In this document: positions 1-15,049 of the stretch, piece by piece
Position numbering within the stretch: the stretch's first letter is position 1
Layout: each line of letters begins with the position of its first letter
Source: Otis tarda
Lineage: Eukaryota > Chordata > Aves > Otidiformes > Otididae
DNA: 64,000 nucleotides
Assembly (NCBI GenBank): GCA_026413225.1
Contig: CM048553.1
Span: forward strand, 144,869,190 to 144,933,189
Direction: 5' to 3'
The notes under the pieces: generated by a model
Database searches by the model: none
What the model was told of the DNA's origin: nothing
Seen by the model: only the letters and a program-made list of their open reading frames with translations
Program-made: the position numbers and the translations under genes

Positions 1-3000
1 GTATAAGGTACAGTTTTTTCTTTTTTCTCTAGCAGTGGAAGGACTTACTTTGTTATAAAGTGAAACACGAATTTGGCTAAAAATAAGTAGAAATACTTAG
101 GACTCAGAGATTTTGCTTTTGCCCCAGATGCAGTATCCAAATTTGTAGAGTACCTGACTGTTACCATGTTTACCTGAAATTTTTGCTGCTCTGTGGTTAC
201 AAAACTGTTGAAAAACTGGATTATAACTTTTTTTTAACTTCTTTTGGATGGGGATTTTAGAGCAGTGGTATTGCTTTTCTAATGTAAATTTCTTTGTACC
301 TTTTCCTTAAGCAAGTCTGGTCTTTATCCTTGCCTTTCTATACCCTTCCTTCTTCAGTTTTACCACTCTCTCAAACCTTTTAGGAGGTGACGGACTGTAT
401 GTTCAGTTTTACATGTGAGGATGCATAAAATTCAAGATGTTACAGTAGCTGCTCATTTCTTACAACAAGCAGAGAATGGTCAGATGTCTGCTCCAAATTA
501 CATTTTTAATTATTTGAAGAAGACAAATCTCATACACTCTAACCATTACCACAGATATACCTTAGTGATAGCTTTGCCATCCAAATCTAAATATTCATTG
601 TACTGTAATGCTCAGAACAAAATATAGAAAGATAAACCATTCTTGAGATAGTCAAAACACCTTAAGGGTCTAGGATTTTGAGGCCAAATTTCAGAATACA
701 CTCTTCATTTAGAAGTGCCATTGTGATTTGGACTTAATGGTAAAATAGCATCTAAGTGTTTACCAAATCTTTTCCCTTTCTGAACTAGCCCTCTCCATAT
801 GCTTATTTTTCACAGACAGGAGTCTATAAGCCCTGGAGGTGTAGGTAATTATAGTGCCAGAGCCGTTAGCAGATCTTCTGTGTTTGATGCATCTCCAAGG
901 AAGTATTTGCAATCTGAAATGTAGAACCTGTTAATGTGGACTACCCAGACCTCACCTTCATTACCAAAGCCTGGACTGAATTTACAATCCTAGCAGTCAG
1001 CTAACTAGGAGTTCACTGTTCTAATAAAGTTGTGAGTGGTCACTGAAGTGAGAAACAGTAAGTATGCAGGTTTAAAGTACCATTTTTCATATAGACATAT
1101 GCACAAAACCTACACATGTGCCTGTCAGAGTATAACTACTCATGAAGAATGGACAAGTGTATGTCCAGTAGGTAACTTAAAACTTGTAGATCCATTAAAA
1201 AAATATTTTGAAATATTATTTTATTTAAAATAAAGTTTGTTCCATTGTTCTGGCTCTTCACATCCCCTTCACAGATCATGAGTGATTTTTACCCCCAAAA
1301 TTTGTGTACATTCATCTCCAGTGAACTATGACCAGACCTGATAATGATAACTGTACAAACCAACCTAAAACACTAGTCAAATTGAGTCTGTCAGAGATAG
1401 GTCTGCTGGGTATTAAATTTGAACAAGATTATGTTCTGGCAGCACAAATGGTCTAATAACAGCCTTGGCACAGCCACACACTCCCATCTTAATTTAACTT
1501 GTCAGGCTCATCATGAAGTGAACTGCATGCATTTTATTTTAATTTAGTGTATAGCATATAGAAAACAAGACCAATTCTACGTGAGAAATTAACAAAAGAA
1601 TGGGGTAAGGCAACAGCTCAGTCACATCATCACTCGGATTGAGACTGCAGCCTGCACATTTCCCAATCCACTGCTTGCAAAGACAGGCAATAAAAAGGAT
1701 CCAACTTATGATGACAGAAAAACCCAGGCTGGATTCTTCTCAAACAATTGCATTTGGTCAGGATTAATGCTCAAGTAACAAAAAAGGGCAATGAAATCTT
1801 ATTAAAATACGGATGTCCTACAGGCTTCTGTATGACTTCCGTAAGCTATGTCCATGTACTCCACAGAGATAATTTCAGTGGGTATATACCACTAGGTTTT
1901 ATTCACTACTCATTTTCTGACAGTAATGTCACGGAGACTTCATACTAACCTCTATGAATTATTTAACCACATAAAACAGGATTGATGTGCCGTAACGTGG
2001 GCATGTGTATTGTAGACATCAAAGTTTGACATCTACAGTCTCCCATTATAGTCCATGGAGAAAAGTAAGCATTTCTAGCACATCGTTTCATCTTGAGATA
2101 GGTGTGACCAAAACGTATTTCCCCATCAACCTACTGTTTAAGGTCTTCATTGCTACAATTCCTCTGAGAGGTACAGAAGTGCATTCAGCAGTAGAGCAGA
2201 AAGATGTTGGAGGCAATATTCACAAAGGTGTTTAGACAACTGCTCCAAATTAGGTACCTAATTTCTTCTGAAATTCACAGACAGATTGTGTTTGCCTAAG
2301 GTTAAGTTGTAAACCATAATCACCTTGTAATACCTGGCTTTGGTAGTTTGCACGTGGTTGCACAGGAAATTTTTGGCAGAGCAGGGAAGCAATGCGACTT
2401 TGCAAGTTTAGACCAACATTGAAGCTACCAGGTCATCTGTCCTCTACATTATCTCTCAGCTTTGTCTAGCTGGTGCTCCTTCCTTCATGTTTATTTGGCT
2501 AGTTTCTATGTCTCTATATCTCACTGGACTCACTGCTTATGAGAAATCGCCTTATATACTATCCTTAACAAAATCACCCCTACCGCAAACTAGTTATTGA
2601 AAAACAGTATAGATATCCCCAAAGAGGATTAGCAGAGCCTCCTTCCAGCAGGCTGACAAGTTCTCCTTTGTTTCCTAGTCTGTTCTTCCCTGGTACTGTA
2701 ATCCTCCTTGCTGAATTCAGATACTACAGAAGTATCAACACTTATCAACGTGACGGCATGTCAACTCTGTGGCTAAAAACCCTGAGACAGGAGGCATTCA
2801 GGTAAATGTCAAAGTGGCCCAAACTCACGAATTTAAAAAAAAAAACCAAAAAAAAAAGCTTGTTTGGTTTTAAAAGAGATGCAACTGATAAATTAACTGA
2901 TTGTTCCCAGACCTCACATCCATATCCCTTTATCAGCCTGTTATCTGCTCTGAGGAAAGAGTTGGCAATACTCATACCATAGCCCTCAGCTCCCACTGTG

Positions 3001-6000
3001 TTCCAAGTTTTGTATAAATGGTCCATCAGATGAGACAGCTCTACTTTAGAAGCTGAATAGATGTGATAGTGCAAAAACCAAATATGTCCATCTTCTGCTT
3101 GTAGCTTGTTGGTTACAAAATGTGATGTGATGCTAGAATAGCTACATGCCTTCTGAAATGCCTGGCTTGTGTCTGACTTGGCATGTAGGTAACACTTTCC
3201 CGCATTAACCCACACACACCAGTAAACACTTTTTTGTGAGCTACTCACCCCTTTGTGTTAGTCCAACCAGCTGGTGCCCTGCAGAACTGCAGGAATGTGG
3301 GGGTTCAGGTCCAGCAGACCTGTTGCACATCCCAAAAACTGAGGGGGAGATAAGGCTCAGCCATGCCTCCTGCTGCTTGCACTGGGATTCATGAAGTCAA
3401 TAGCCCGTGAGAGAGACAAAGGATCTATCAAACTGTCTCTCACTCCTCTATGTGGCCAAGTGAAGGTTTAGTTGCTCAGAAATAAATACCAAGATGCAGG
3501 GACTCTGTGTCCACAAGAATGTGTACAGAGACTTCAGGCATGTCTACGCAGCAAAGGTAGATAACGCTTGAACTCATAACATTTTGAAGCTTACGCTGGT
3601 ATTTGGAGTCCAAATGTTGGTTTAGTGAGTATTTGTTGATACATTTCCTGATCCTAGATACTCAGAGAAAGACACTTCCTGTTTTTTCTAAAAAGATTAT
3701 CCATTCTGCCACAAAACATGCCAAACAGCTGATTACCCTTTAAACCTGGATGGATGCTTTCCCTGTTCTACAATAATAACTCTTTGAAATTAGTTATAAT
3801 GACATTATAAAAGCACACAGTGCTTTATAATTAACTGCTAAGAGGTAGCTACATGAATTGAAAAAGTTTAATAGATTTAATTAAACTACTTAAACATTTA
3901 CATTACTCTAATCAAGTGTTAGGAAACGAGCATTATACGTGGCTTCATGATTAATTAAAAAAACCCTTTTATGAATATAAATAGCCTTTTGGTGGGAAGC
4001 TATATAGCCAACAGTAAGTGTAAGAGGTGAATGCTTGCACATCTTATTTCTTAGGAAATGAGTGTGGTTTCCTTAGAAGATGTTTACAATGAATGGAAAA
4101 GTTCCTGCCTGGCAAGAGTTTTACAGAAACTGTTACTGACAGAGTTAATCCCTCAGATTTCTATCTTCATTTAACCTGCTGCTTAAAGATGAAGGGATGA
4201 GGCATGGCTGTTTATTTTCCTGCTTTCTGACAGGTCGCTGCTTTACTACATTTAAGTAAATAATTTTTTAACCACAATGAGTGGCAAACAGGCTGTTCAG
4301 AATACTACAGATTGGGTTAAAATTCATTGAATATCATGAATAAAATCACTAATTTTTATTTGCATTTAATCTGTCCACAGGAGAAGCAGCTGTGGTGCCA
4401 CCTGCAACTAAAGAGCTGAAAAAAAACCAGGCAACACCCCAGCAAAAGAAAATCTCACAGCAGAAAGCACAAGTAACCTGAGGGATGGGTGAGCTTGGAA
4501 GTATTATTGGATGTTCTTTTGTGAAGATTTATGTGTCTACAAAAGCAAGGCAAGAAGTCCCCAGTGAGGGTGGGAGAAAAAGGTATCCAACAGCGACATG
4601 CAGGTATCATGGTCCTCAGAAAAGCTGGTTGGGATCTGCTTCCTGACGTTGTGAGGCTAGCAAAACACCTACTCCATGTTCTTGGAATTCTGCTATGTCC
4701 ATAACAGAAACAATGTCATCAAAGTTACAAAAAGCCCTCAATATTTTCTCCTTCAACAGCATGATTCTGTGGGGCATGAGTTCAGGCAGAACTCAAGACA
4801 GGTCTTTAAGTAGCCATTAACATGACCACTCCTATGCAACCTCTAGCTCAAGAATTCTCCAGCTGCTCATTGCCTGAACATATTCACCCTAAACCTTACC
4901 CTCTATTTCTTATCCCATGTAAGCATCCACTACCAGGTAACTATTAAAAATAAGAAACTAGAGAAAATGGACTTTGAATTTATTCTGGAAGTTCCTCAGT
5001 TTTATCTGCTTACTCAGTTTAAAGGAAAAGATAATGGCATCACAAGAATCTCTGCAGTACATTGGAAGAGGTGCAGTTTGGAGCTGGGGATAATGCCTTA
5101 CATTTCATATCACATGAGAAATATTCTACATTTTTTGAACAATAAAAATGATGAGAAGGGTAACAGTGACATGTAGACTTTTTTATGAGAGGGAAGTCAT
5201 AGAGATCAAACATAGTTTGGAGTCAAGATCAATTTTGGCCTATAAAACAATAAGTAAGGGGATGTAGGTCTTCGTTATTGCTTCTTTACTTTCATTTTGT
5301 TAAATTCCTTTGAATCACAGCAAATATCAAAATGAACCAGGAAATGCAAACACACACAAAACTCCTCCCTGTATTTAAGTTTCTGTATTGCCGAGTAAAC
5401 TCTACAATGAGAGTTTCAAGGTACCTCTACTTTTTAACAGAAGTGTAATGCACTTATATACTTTATTTGTCATTTTTTTATATTACGTACAATAATAGCA
5501 CCTATAAGAGGGTCAAAGTATACTAGGGGCTATTATACAGATGCAGAATAAAGCAAAACTCTCCATTCCTATATCTGGGGAGTCGATGCTTGGCCAAGTA
5601 CCACATCTTCAGTGACCAACTGAAGAATAAGTAGTTTCAGAAACTGGGCTATGACAGAGCACGACTTGTGAATAATTACTTGAAAAAAAAAAAAAAGGTA
5701 AATCCAAAGCTAAAAAGTGACAAAACATTCAGAATTAATCATGATTCACTGCATTTGTCTTTAGGTAGAACTATGCAGTGTGTGTGGTCTTGGCAGGCTT
5801 TGCTGGGTTTACCAGGGAGTTACTATTAGATAAAGCGTATGATGGAAAGATTTCAAATGTGCATTTAAAAACCTGTATGTCAAGTGACGAGAAAAAAAAG
5901 TCTTTAAAATTAGATAATAAAATACCTTATATGGATGAACCAAAACATGTCTATCTGTCAGCTGCTTTGGAACTATACTTTTTTATATTATTAATGTAAG

Positions 6001-9000
6001 CATATTTTGCACTGCAGCACTAAATATAAACCAGGCATCACACAAGCTGTTATGCAAGCATCCCCATTCAGCTTTGCCAGCAAATGTCAGCACTGACCCC
6101 ACAACACCCCATGCCTAGGGCCTCTCTTGCACAGAGAATGCCAATTGTACAGAACTGCGGGAGCACTTATACTGTGGAGAACAGAGGCTAAAACAAGACC
6201 CACCAAACTTATTTCACTTGAGATCAAAGCCAGAATGTGAATTCAGCTCTCCAGACATCAAAGATCAGCACAGAAGCCCACTGTGTCACTTTGACCTGAA
6301 ATTATGTCCTTATTATGTACAGTGGGAAGTTTACAGCTTTTATCTCAAAATGCAATGCAAGAAATTGTTAGCTAAAACCAACAAATTAATGTTAATAAAA
6401 TAATAATAATAATAATAGTAATCGTCATCATCATATCACCATCATTTGGACTCGAACAGTAAGAACAATGCTAATTAAAATAATTTTTTTATTCTGCCAA
6501 GATTTCATATTAAGCTGACTATGAAAATTATTGAGTAGAAAGACCTTATCCACAGACAATGAAATCGGTATCATTTTCTTTCTAACAGAATTTGATGACA
6601 CTATAACTGACTTAAGCGTCTTATGGTTTTACTGTGTTTCATATACAGAGGTCTCAGAGCTAGCTTCTATCTTACTAAATTGAAGATTATAAGCCATTGC
6701 AGTTCTGTTTCCATATCCTTTGAAATAATCAGAAAAGCCACCAGCTGCTTCAGGCAAGTGGGGAAGCAGAAGATGGTTCCATTGATGTGGCTAGGGTTAG
6801 CTCTTGTTCAAAATTCACATTTTCTTGCGAGTGGGTACATAGATACCAATAAGTGTGAAGACTTCACTAGTGCCACCGAGGCAGAAGAGTGTTAGACCTG
6901 CAATATTCTATTCTCTGGTAATGAAACAGAGAAAAGACAGCTAATTTCTTAGTTGGAGGAATTACTATAACATACATGGAAGCAGATAATGCACACGCAC
7001 AAATTGGGCACTTGCCCAACTTTGGACATTATTTTGACAATAAACAGCAAAGTGTTGATGCCACTTGGCTATGTAGCAGTAAGAGAAAAGAGTGCAGAGC
7101 ATACACTTTTAGCTAGTCCAATGGCATTTAACCTTTTTTTCATTTTATTTGATACACAACTTGAAAAATTTTCAGTCAAGGTATGTAGACTTAACTAGAG
7201 AATCGTCCTGCTGACAACAGATTAGTTATTTCTAGTTGTTTACAGCGAACGTCTCAGAAGTAATGAAGCCTGTATGCCCAAGGACCTGAAAAAAAAAGAA
7301 AGGTTAAGCAATGCACTAATCTAATAAATTTTTCAGATCCAAACACATCCCATGAAATATAACCAAAGATCCCAGGAGTGGACAGTGAATATAAAAAATA
7401 GTCATTCATGCATGCAGAATAGATATGCCACACTGAACTATTTTCTGTTGATGTACTGCTGTACCATGAATATGAGTTCTTGGTGAAGGATCATCTGAAT
7501 TTTTTTGTGAAACTGTGGCCCACCTCACCACTGATCCTCTAGTAGGCAGTAAAGGTAGGCTGTTACCTACGCGTGGACTGTGACTAGTTAAAAGTTGTGA
7601 CAGGTATGCCTAGACTAGGTGGCAGGCACACAAGGGTTATGGACCCTTAAATATCTAATACCAAGGATCTGATCAGAGCAAACTGTGTCTTCTTTCCAGT
7701 AAGCAACCTGAGCTTCCTGCTGTGGAAACAAGGATGTGTGGGGCAGACAAGATGTACAGCACACATGTGGGTCCAGCAAGAGTGCAGTGTGTGGAAGTGC
7801 TCCCAGGCCTTGAGGCATAGGTCTAGTGATATATGATTGTCTCTCCCATCTGCAAAGGCTTTTCACATGTTAACTGTACAAGAAAGTTTTGTGAAACATC
7901 AGACAAAATAAAGCTAGTGTACCTGTAGCACTTTAACAACCCATAGTCCAGGGCCCATACACAAATGGGAAATAAATTTTAATTCCAGAAAAGCTGCAAA
8001 ACAGAAGACATAGGAAGCACAAATACATTTACATTCTTCCTTTTGATCAACATAAATCTGTGCTACAACATGCCAACTTCTTTTCTAACATTGTAAGCTG
8101 ATGGTACAAGGGGTTATTTTATGGTTCATTTCCAGTCTTGTTGCCTTGTATTCAACCGGCTGGTTGGTATTGATTGCTCTACACTGACCACTCGCCCCTC
8201 TCTCTGCAGCCAGGTTTGAACCAAGGCCATAAATCAATGCTCAGCTTCTATTGAACAGGTGCACAATACACTGTGATAAACAGTTATAGCTTATAAAGGA
8301 CATAGGACTAAGTAAGCATAAAAAAATGAATTGCCCTTTGGGCCCATAGGAGTCTAGCCTCCCAAGCAGTGAGCAAAGCACATCTGCAAGCAGCAAGCAA
8401 TACATCACTGATCACATTGTTCCCACCCACATTGTATCTGGACGCTGAACATATTTATATATTAAGAAAAAATTATTTGAGCATTTTACTATACAAATGT
8501 ATAAATATAGAAGGAAACAGTATCTTTAATATATTCTAAACTACTAGAATTTCAGAAATAAATTATTCAACCTCAGTTTTGGCATTAGTCTGTTTCTATC
8601 ATTGCATTTTATTAAATTTTTATATTGTAATATTTTTACAAAACTAAATATTTATAAGAAGGTGCCAGTGAATTAAGACTCCACATAGAATTTCATTAGA
8701 AATCTTTGTGTTTTTCCTGTTCTATAAAAATAAATAACCTTTTCTTTAACTGGCCAAAACACGGTCATTCTGAATAAGAGTACAATTCATCATCCATCCA
8801 AGTTGCTTTTAACAATACTCTTTGTCTCTGTGACATAAGGCTGCTTTCATTGCTTTTTGAAAATTTCCACTCTTAAATGCCTGTAAAACTAAAAACATGT
8901 ACTGAAAATATTTTGGTTGCTTCTTCCAAAACAACATCTTAAATAATAATAACAACGCTTAATTTCAAAATAGCTGTTTAATAACTGCAGGGTTATAAAT

Positions 9001-12000
9001 ATTAAGCCTGAAGACAGGAGTTTGAGAAGGTGAGGACCTTCACTGCAAGCAGAGCTGTGCGGTTTGAGCAGCCCCAGGCTCCAGGTTGGATCACAGACGA
9101 GCTAAGCACTGCCACCATCAGTCATGGTTCTTAGGACTGCAGCTAGTGTAGACCCCCTGGATATTCAAGTTAAGACAGATGGAGCAACTGTGTTTCCTAG
9201 GGAAAGGGGCAGCCTGTCAGATTGCTGAGGACACTGTTTTTTGGGGTAGTGGTAAGGAGAAGAATCTGATCTTGCAAACAGTTATTACATAGTGTGGTGT
9301 TTCTTCCCACCACAGTGGAAGACAGTTCAAGGAAGTCACCACCAAGACATATAGCTCAGAAACAGAGCCCAAAAAGGTTTACATGTATGAGATCGAGTCT
9401 TGTATCTGCAGCTGACAGCATGTAAGGCAGAGTGTACCAGAGTCAACTGGATGTAACAGCTAGTAATTTCCCATCAGAAAATTGTTTGGTGACAGTAATA
9501 AATGATGTAGACAAGAGTGCCAGAACCTCAGCTAAAATAAATACAGTGGCACAAAAACACATTAGCTGTGGTCAGACCAACTTTGCTGGTTTACAGCAAC
9601 TCAAAATCCATGATGCTTTGTAACTTTATGCCAAAAAGCCCTGGAATAGCTAATTTTTAACACAATCTTAAAATGGGTGGAAAAATTCTTGGTGGTCATA
9701 ATGACTGCACCTTCAACAAATGAAAGCAAAAAGTTATTTTAATCTCTCATGTTAATCCCTCACTCAGTTTGGTTTTCTATCTAAGTAATATTTTTTTAAC
9801 ACTTGTGCCAATGGAAGCCTTGCCAATATTTTCACAGAATGTTGATAGGTTTTGCCAATATTATATTAAGAAGGACATCTAAGAAATGCAAACATTTTGT
9901 AGACTTTTATGAAAAGTGATGTCTGTCCAGTATCTCATACCACTGGATAAAAAAGAAAACAAACTAAGAACTAGACCTCTGGAATACATTCATATTTCAT
10001 ATGACAAAGAGACTCACTCTTTGTCCTGTGAAAGAATGAATATATATTATCATTATTTGCTTTCAGTTACCCAAATATACTCACATAATCTCACACTATC
10101 CTTATCAAGAAGCCCTAACAGTCTACAAGACAGCAATAAAGATACATGAACATACAGAGAAGGAGACATAAAGGAAAAAAAAAATAAAGGGTAATGATAT
10201 GGAGGTCATGAGACCAGCCAGGTCAGTAAACATATCTAGTGAATGCATCACTTTTTTCCTTCCCTTTACTGCCTTGTAATCTGCATAACTGTTTACTAAT
10301 TTAGAATCATTTGAAAGTTAGTAGGTTCTTAACTGCTTTTCTAGAGAAACAGAGACAGTTGCACATAAACAGTTATAATGTTCCCAGAAATATGCAGAGA
10401 GGGGTGATGCAAGTCAGCAAAAAACCAAAGCGTGGCATAATTCGGACACAGAGTGAATCCCAGAATTTCAATTTCTCCATGAAAAAAGTATAAGGCATGG
10501 GCTGTAAGCCAGGCTGAACGACAATGCTTGGAAAATACGGATCCCTTGAAGTCCTAAAGACTCAGCCTCTGAAGCAAGGCAGAGGAATGGAAGGGCTTCA
10601 TCCAACTCTTGCCCATATTCTACCAACACATCACTCAGAACAGATCACCTGGATATAATGCCTTGATTTTTATGAAGAAGCCAATTCTGATCAAAACTAA
10701 TTTTGTCATATTGTTCATGCTTTGAAGAATACTGGGAAAAGACAGGATTAAAATGTGAAGTGTAAGGCCTAATACTTCCTCACAGATTTTCAGTAGCATT
10801 AAACACAACAAATTATTCTAAATGGGTAGATTGCTTTGGCTGTTTCTAGCAAATGAGATAAAAGTACTTGGTTGAAAAATTGTAACAATGAGTTGATGAG
10901 AGGAGCTCAGAATCACTGAAGAGATGGTAAGGGTTCCAAGAAAGTGCTCTGCAAGAGAAGACAGGTAGTTTGCGGTTTGTTACCAAGAGAAGGGGAAGCT
11001 CTGCAATATGAAGGTGTAAAAAGTATTAGGAACCAAGTTCTGCATAACAGCACCACCTTAAATGGATGTAAACTGAATGTTTCAAAGCTGTGAGAGTTAA
11101 AACTTAAGATTTGTTTCCACATGGATGCAAAGGAAAGATTCTTCCCAGAGATGGGACTTGAAGCCCTGGGAAGAAGATTGAGGTTAACACAATCCTCATC
11201 ATACATGCATCAGGCCCAGGAAGGACAGCAATGATATCATGCAAAGATAACAAAGAAAACCAAATGAGCACGATAAATAATCGTGTTTCAGGCATTCTGC
11301 TTGCCCTGGTTTTGAGTTGTACTGAGAAGACTAGAAAAGAATTCAAATTTAACTTGGAGTGGAGGACTAAACCTGTGAGTCGTTGGCATACAGATGACAG
11401 TTGGAGTTGTGTTTGTAAAGAAGATCCACACGAGGGGAAAATAAAAGTAGGATTAAGAAACGAGTCCCATGAAACCTCAGAGAAACTTGGGAAGAAGGCA
11501 TGCGGGCTCCCTAGGGAAACAGTAGCAGCAAATGTTCTCTGCACGTTGTTGTAACTTGTGTTTGAAAATTCAACATTTTGTTTAAGGAAATGCAGTGAAA
11601 CACAGCTGAATATAAATAAACTCTATTATATAGTGACAGGAAGATGATTTCCAAGATCTAAAGGGTGGTTCTTACAAATAAATTAGCTGCAGTATTGGAC
11701 CATGCTATGAGCAAAAAGGCAATCACTGCTGCCAAGAACCTGTGATATTTAACATTATACAGATTCTTTTCTCTCGAGTTCTCATTTCATGTCTTCTGGA
11801 GTCTCACTGTCGCTTAAGCATATTCTTACTTCTTCCACTAAATTTAATATAGCATAGTAACACTTCCAACTATGTTTAGACAAAGACTGTACAACTCTCT
11901 TAAATTGAGTATGTTGTTTCAAAAACTTTAAAATAGAAAGTAATACAGAATTTGTACTTAAGCCTGTAGAGGTAAATGGAAAATTTTAAGCCATGATCAA

Positions 12001-15000
12001 GAGATGTCTATAAAAATCTATAATACTTACATAAATTACACTAGTTTTATCCTTTTTTAATTCTATCATATTTCCATAGGATTTTATTCTTTCCATGGTG
12101 CCATTTCACCATTAATATTTACACATTTCTTCAACCTATTTGCAAAACTTAATTTGCAAATGACACACTACGCTGAGTATGGGAATGCTGAGTATGGTGT
12201 GACTCTTACTATCGAGATCTCATCGTCAAGTTCACTTTGCACTGAGAAATATAACAAGTATAGCACATCCACAATCAATATCGAATACTGTAATTATTTA
12301 AAGTGTATTTAAGGTACCAATAACTAGTAATAACTTTTAAACCACCAGATTTACAGCATCTCGTGTTGTAGGAAGTTAGGATAGTCATTCTCAGGTTGCC
12401 CTCTACTGTTTAAGGTTAGAAAGACAAGGCATGTTTTACAGGGCTGTAAAAAGCAGTTTGGGGAAGAGGGCTAGTTCTGGGACTACAATAGGAAAATAAA
12501 GGCTTGCACAGAGGATTTTTGTCTTTATGAAAAATCCATTCATTTTAAAAGGTAAGGTCAGAGAAGCAGACGCTCTCTGAAGAGGAGTTCATGAAGGAGC
12601 TAATGTAGAATGTTCAGAAATGTAACTTGATTTCTATGAAGTTGTGGAAGTGTTACATTTCCTAGAGAAGCACCAGCTATAGGAACAAATCTTGCAGTTG
12701 TAACACAATTGCCCATTCAAGTCAATGCCACAAATCTACTTCTTAGAAGTTTGAACACGTAGCTGAAATTCTTGCCTTGAAGAATTTGACCTGGGAATGT
12801 AGCAAGAAACACTGATTTCTTTTACATCTACTTTATAGATGTATTATTATTTGGTATCACATATATCAAACTGGAAAATTCAGAGGCTGTTCTACCCAAA
12901 TCATTGAACTAAACTGAATCCAGGTGCTTCTTGAGCCTCAGCAAAGTTCAGTACTAAAGCTCTTGAAGGCTGGCCCTGGAATGATGAGCATTTCCAGAAA
13001 TCAAGGGAAGATTTACTGCACTGGGAAGAGGTCCTCCAACCTAAACAAATAAAATCACCTCTTTCCTATCAAAATGGTCATATTTATCCCTTATATAGGG
13101 TTTTCTTCACTAGCTTGTCTCAAAACAGTAGCTAGAGCATTACAGTAAATACACAGACTGCAATATGACTTTGAGAAAGCAGAAGGGCAATGCCAGCCCA
13201 AAAGAGTTTTACAGAGATTTTCTGCTTGCCCAGTCAGTGAACTGACCTTTAACATTGCAAACAAGGGCAAATCAAGTTTATTTGGGCCAGAAAGAAGGTG
13301 AGAGGCTGGATGTGCTTGATTTAACTGGAGCAGAAGGGTGGGTAGGTAGGTTCGTTGGTTGGCAGTGGCTGTCAGGCGTGCAGTAGGCCCAGTTGTCGGC
13401 CCTGCATACCAACTGTGCACCTTCAGAGTATGCTGTCTTTCTTCTAGGCAGATGAAGAAGGTCCCAAATAAGGAGGTTTTCTGTTTAGTAATGCTCATAG
13501 GAAAATGCAGTACTCTTTGCTTTGAGTGCTTTATATGGACATGTTGATTTGCTGATTATATTGTTTGTTTCTTTCCTTCATGAAAATATTAAACTGTCAA
13601 CGTTTTTTGTTTTTTTTTTTTTAAAGAGAAGGTAACAAGAGAGAGTCTAGTGTTCATTGGCAATGGAGAACTAGTGGGAAAAACCTTTGAGTGATTCACA
13701 TCTGCTGGATGGAACTACTAAAGAAAACACGTTTCTTTAAAAGACTTTAATCATATTTGGTGTGCTATGAAAAAATCAAATTATTGCCACATGGCATCAC
13801 CACGGAGTATGGCAAGGGAGCAGAAGGAGGCTTGAATGTCTCTCTTGTGCATTTTCTTCATCAGACTCATTTAAGTTTCTTACACAGCTCTATGTTTCTT
13901 GTATTTGTTCTGTGTGCCCTTTGGATATCTTTATTACTCCAAATTACAACTACATCTTGTGATCTTAACTTGAGCTTAGCACAGTTTTTGTCTAGGATTG
14001 TGTATATTTAGGGTCACTACCAATTAACTCCAATATAACATTGAATTCACATAATAAATTCAAGAGAATGCAATGTGTAGAGAGCTCTCATTGCCTTTAG
14101 GGAGAAGATTTTCTGCCTCTAAAAAAACACTCTGAACTGACCCAGATGTGCAAGAACAATACCCACTGGCTACATAGAACAGGTTCTTGGGTCCTTTGAT
14201 CTTAGCCTTCCCATTTCTTTTCTAAACATCTTCAAAGGGCTGCCTTTCTGAAAAGATAAGTTCACCCATCCTTATTTGCTGACAGACTGAACAGAAAGGG
14301 CATGTGGAAGCTCTTTTTATTTTACTGTTTGATTTGTTTAGAAAGTAAATGTAAAGGTCTGACACACGTGACACTAGGATCCAGGGCTCCTCAATGCACA
14401 GCTCAGTTCTCTATCATGGCAAACTCAGAGGAGTAAATAGCTACAGCCATACACAATGATTATTTAAGTGAGTCACAATACTAAAGTGAATGTTTTTTCC
14501 ATTTACAGACCAAGCTAACACAATAAAATTCCAACATGGTTAAAACCTGTCCAAAGTGCCCCTGTAACTCACAAAAAGATGAAATACAGACAGATCTTGG
14601 AATACAGAGAAGTCCTTGCTCAATTTTTGTTCAGACTACTGGAAAATCTGAAGGAAAAGGTGTAAATAAGTGGCTTCTTTAGTATTATTCATAGCCTGAC
14701 TGATTCAGACCTCTGAAAGAACATTGTAAATATTCTTTAAGTCTACCAAGTAGGTAAGAAAACAATTAATTTAAACAGGCACTTCTCCATCATCCAAGAT
14801 GAGGACACAGGAAACCAGCTTCTAAATGTGCCTCAGAGATAATAGCTAACTATGTTATCCTCCTGATTCTCAGGAAATAAAACAAACATCATAACAGTGG
14901 CAACTCTCATATAAGTTTGTGGAAGTTCAGGCTTCACAGGAGATCAAATCCAACTGAGTCGTGAAGTTTCTAAATATTGGAACCTATGAAATGGGACTTA

Positions 15001-15049
15001 CATACTAAAATACGGACTAAAGTGCATGTTCTTACCATCTGTCCAACAG
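1..15049. other. Intergenic, AT-rich, no gene recognised
   Basis: Only short open frames without recognisable domains occur here, and none resembles a known protein. The longest is a 167-codon minus frame at 2745-3248; it has low-complexity Phe/Leu and Lys stretches from an A/T run and shows no family signature. Simple repeats include an A run near 5684 and a TAA/ATC microsatellite at 6401-6446. A splice-acceptor-like site followed by a 33-codon open stretch at 4381-4481 is discussed in the findings. No recent CR1 or LTR copy was found in this stretch. If RSPO2 synteny holds, this is distal downstream sequence of RSPO2. Confidence 0.6.
6401..6446. repeat. TAA then ATC trinucleotide microsatellite
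   Basis: Six TAA units (6401-6418) are followed by an imperfect run of ATC/CATCAT units. This is a compound simple repeat with no coding implication. Confidence 0.8.

Noticed and set aside
2745..3248. 167-codon minus-strand open frame
   Set aside because: Part of it is low-complexity Lys/Phe/Leu from A/T runs, there is no domain, splice context or family resemblance, and composition matches the surrounding non-coding DNA.
11104..11554. Overlapping frames of 146 codons (minus) and 107 codons (plus)
   Set aside because: Both strands are open over the same interval with no recognisable family and no good splice or promoter context; likely chance.
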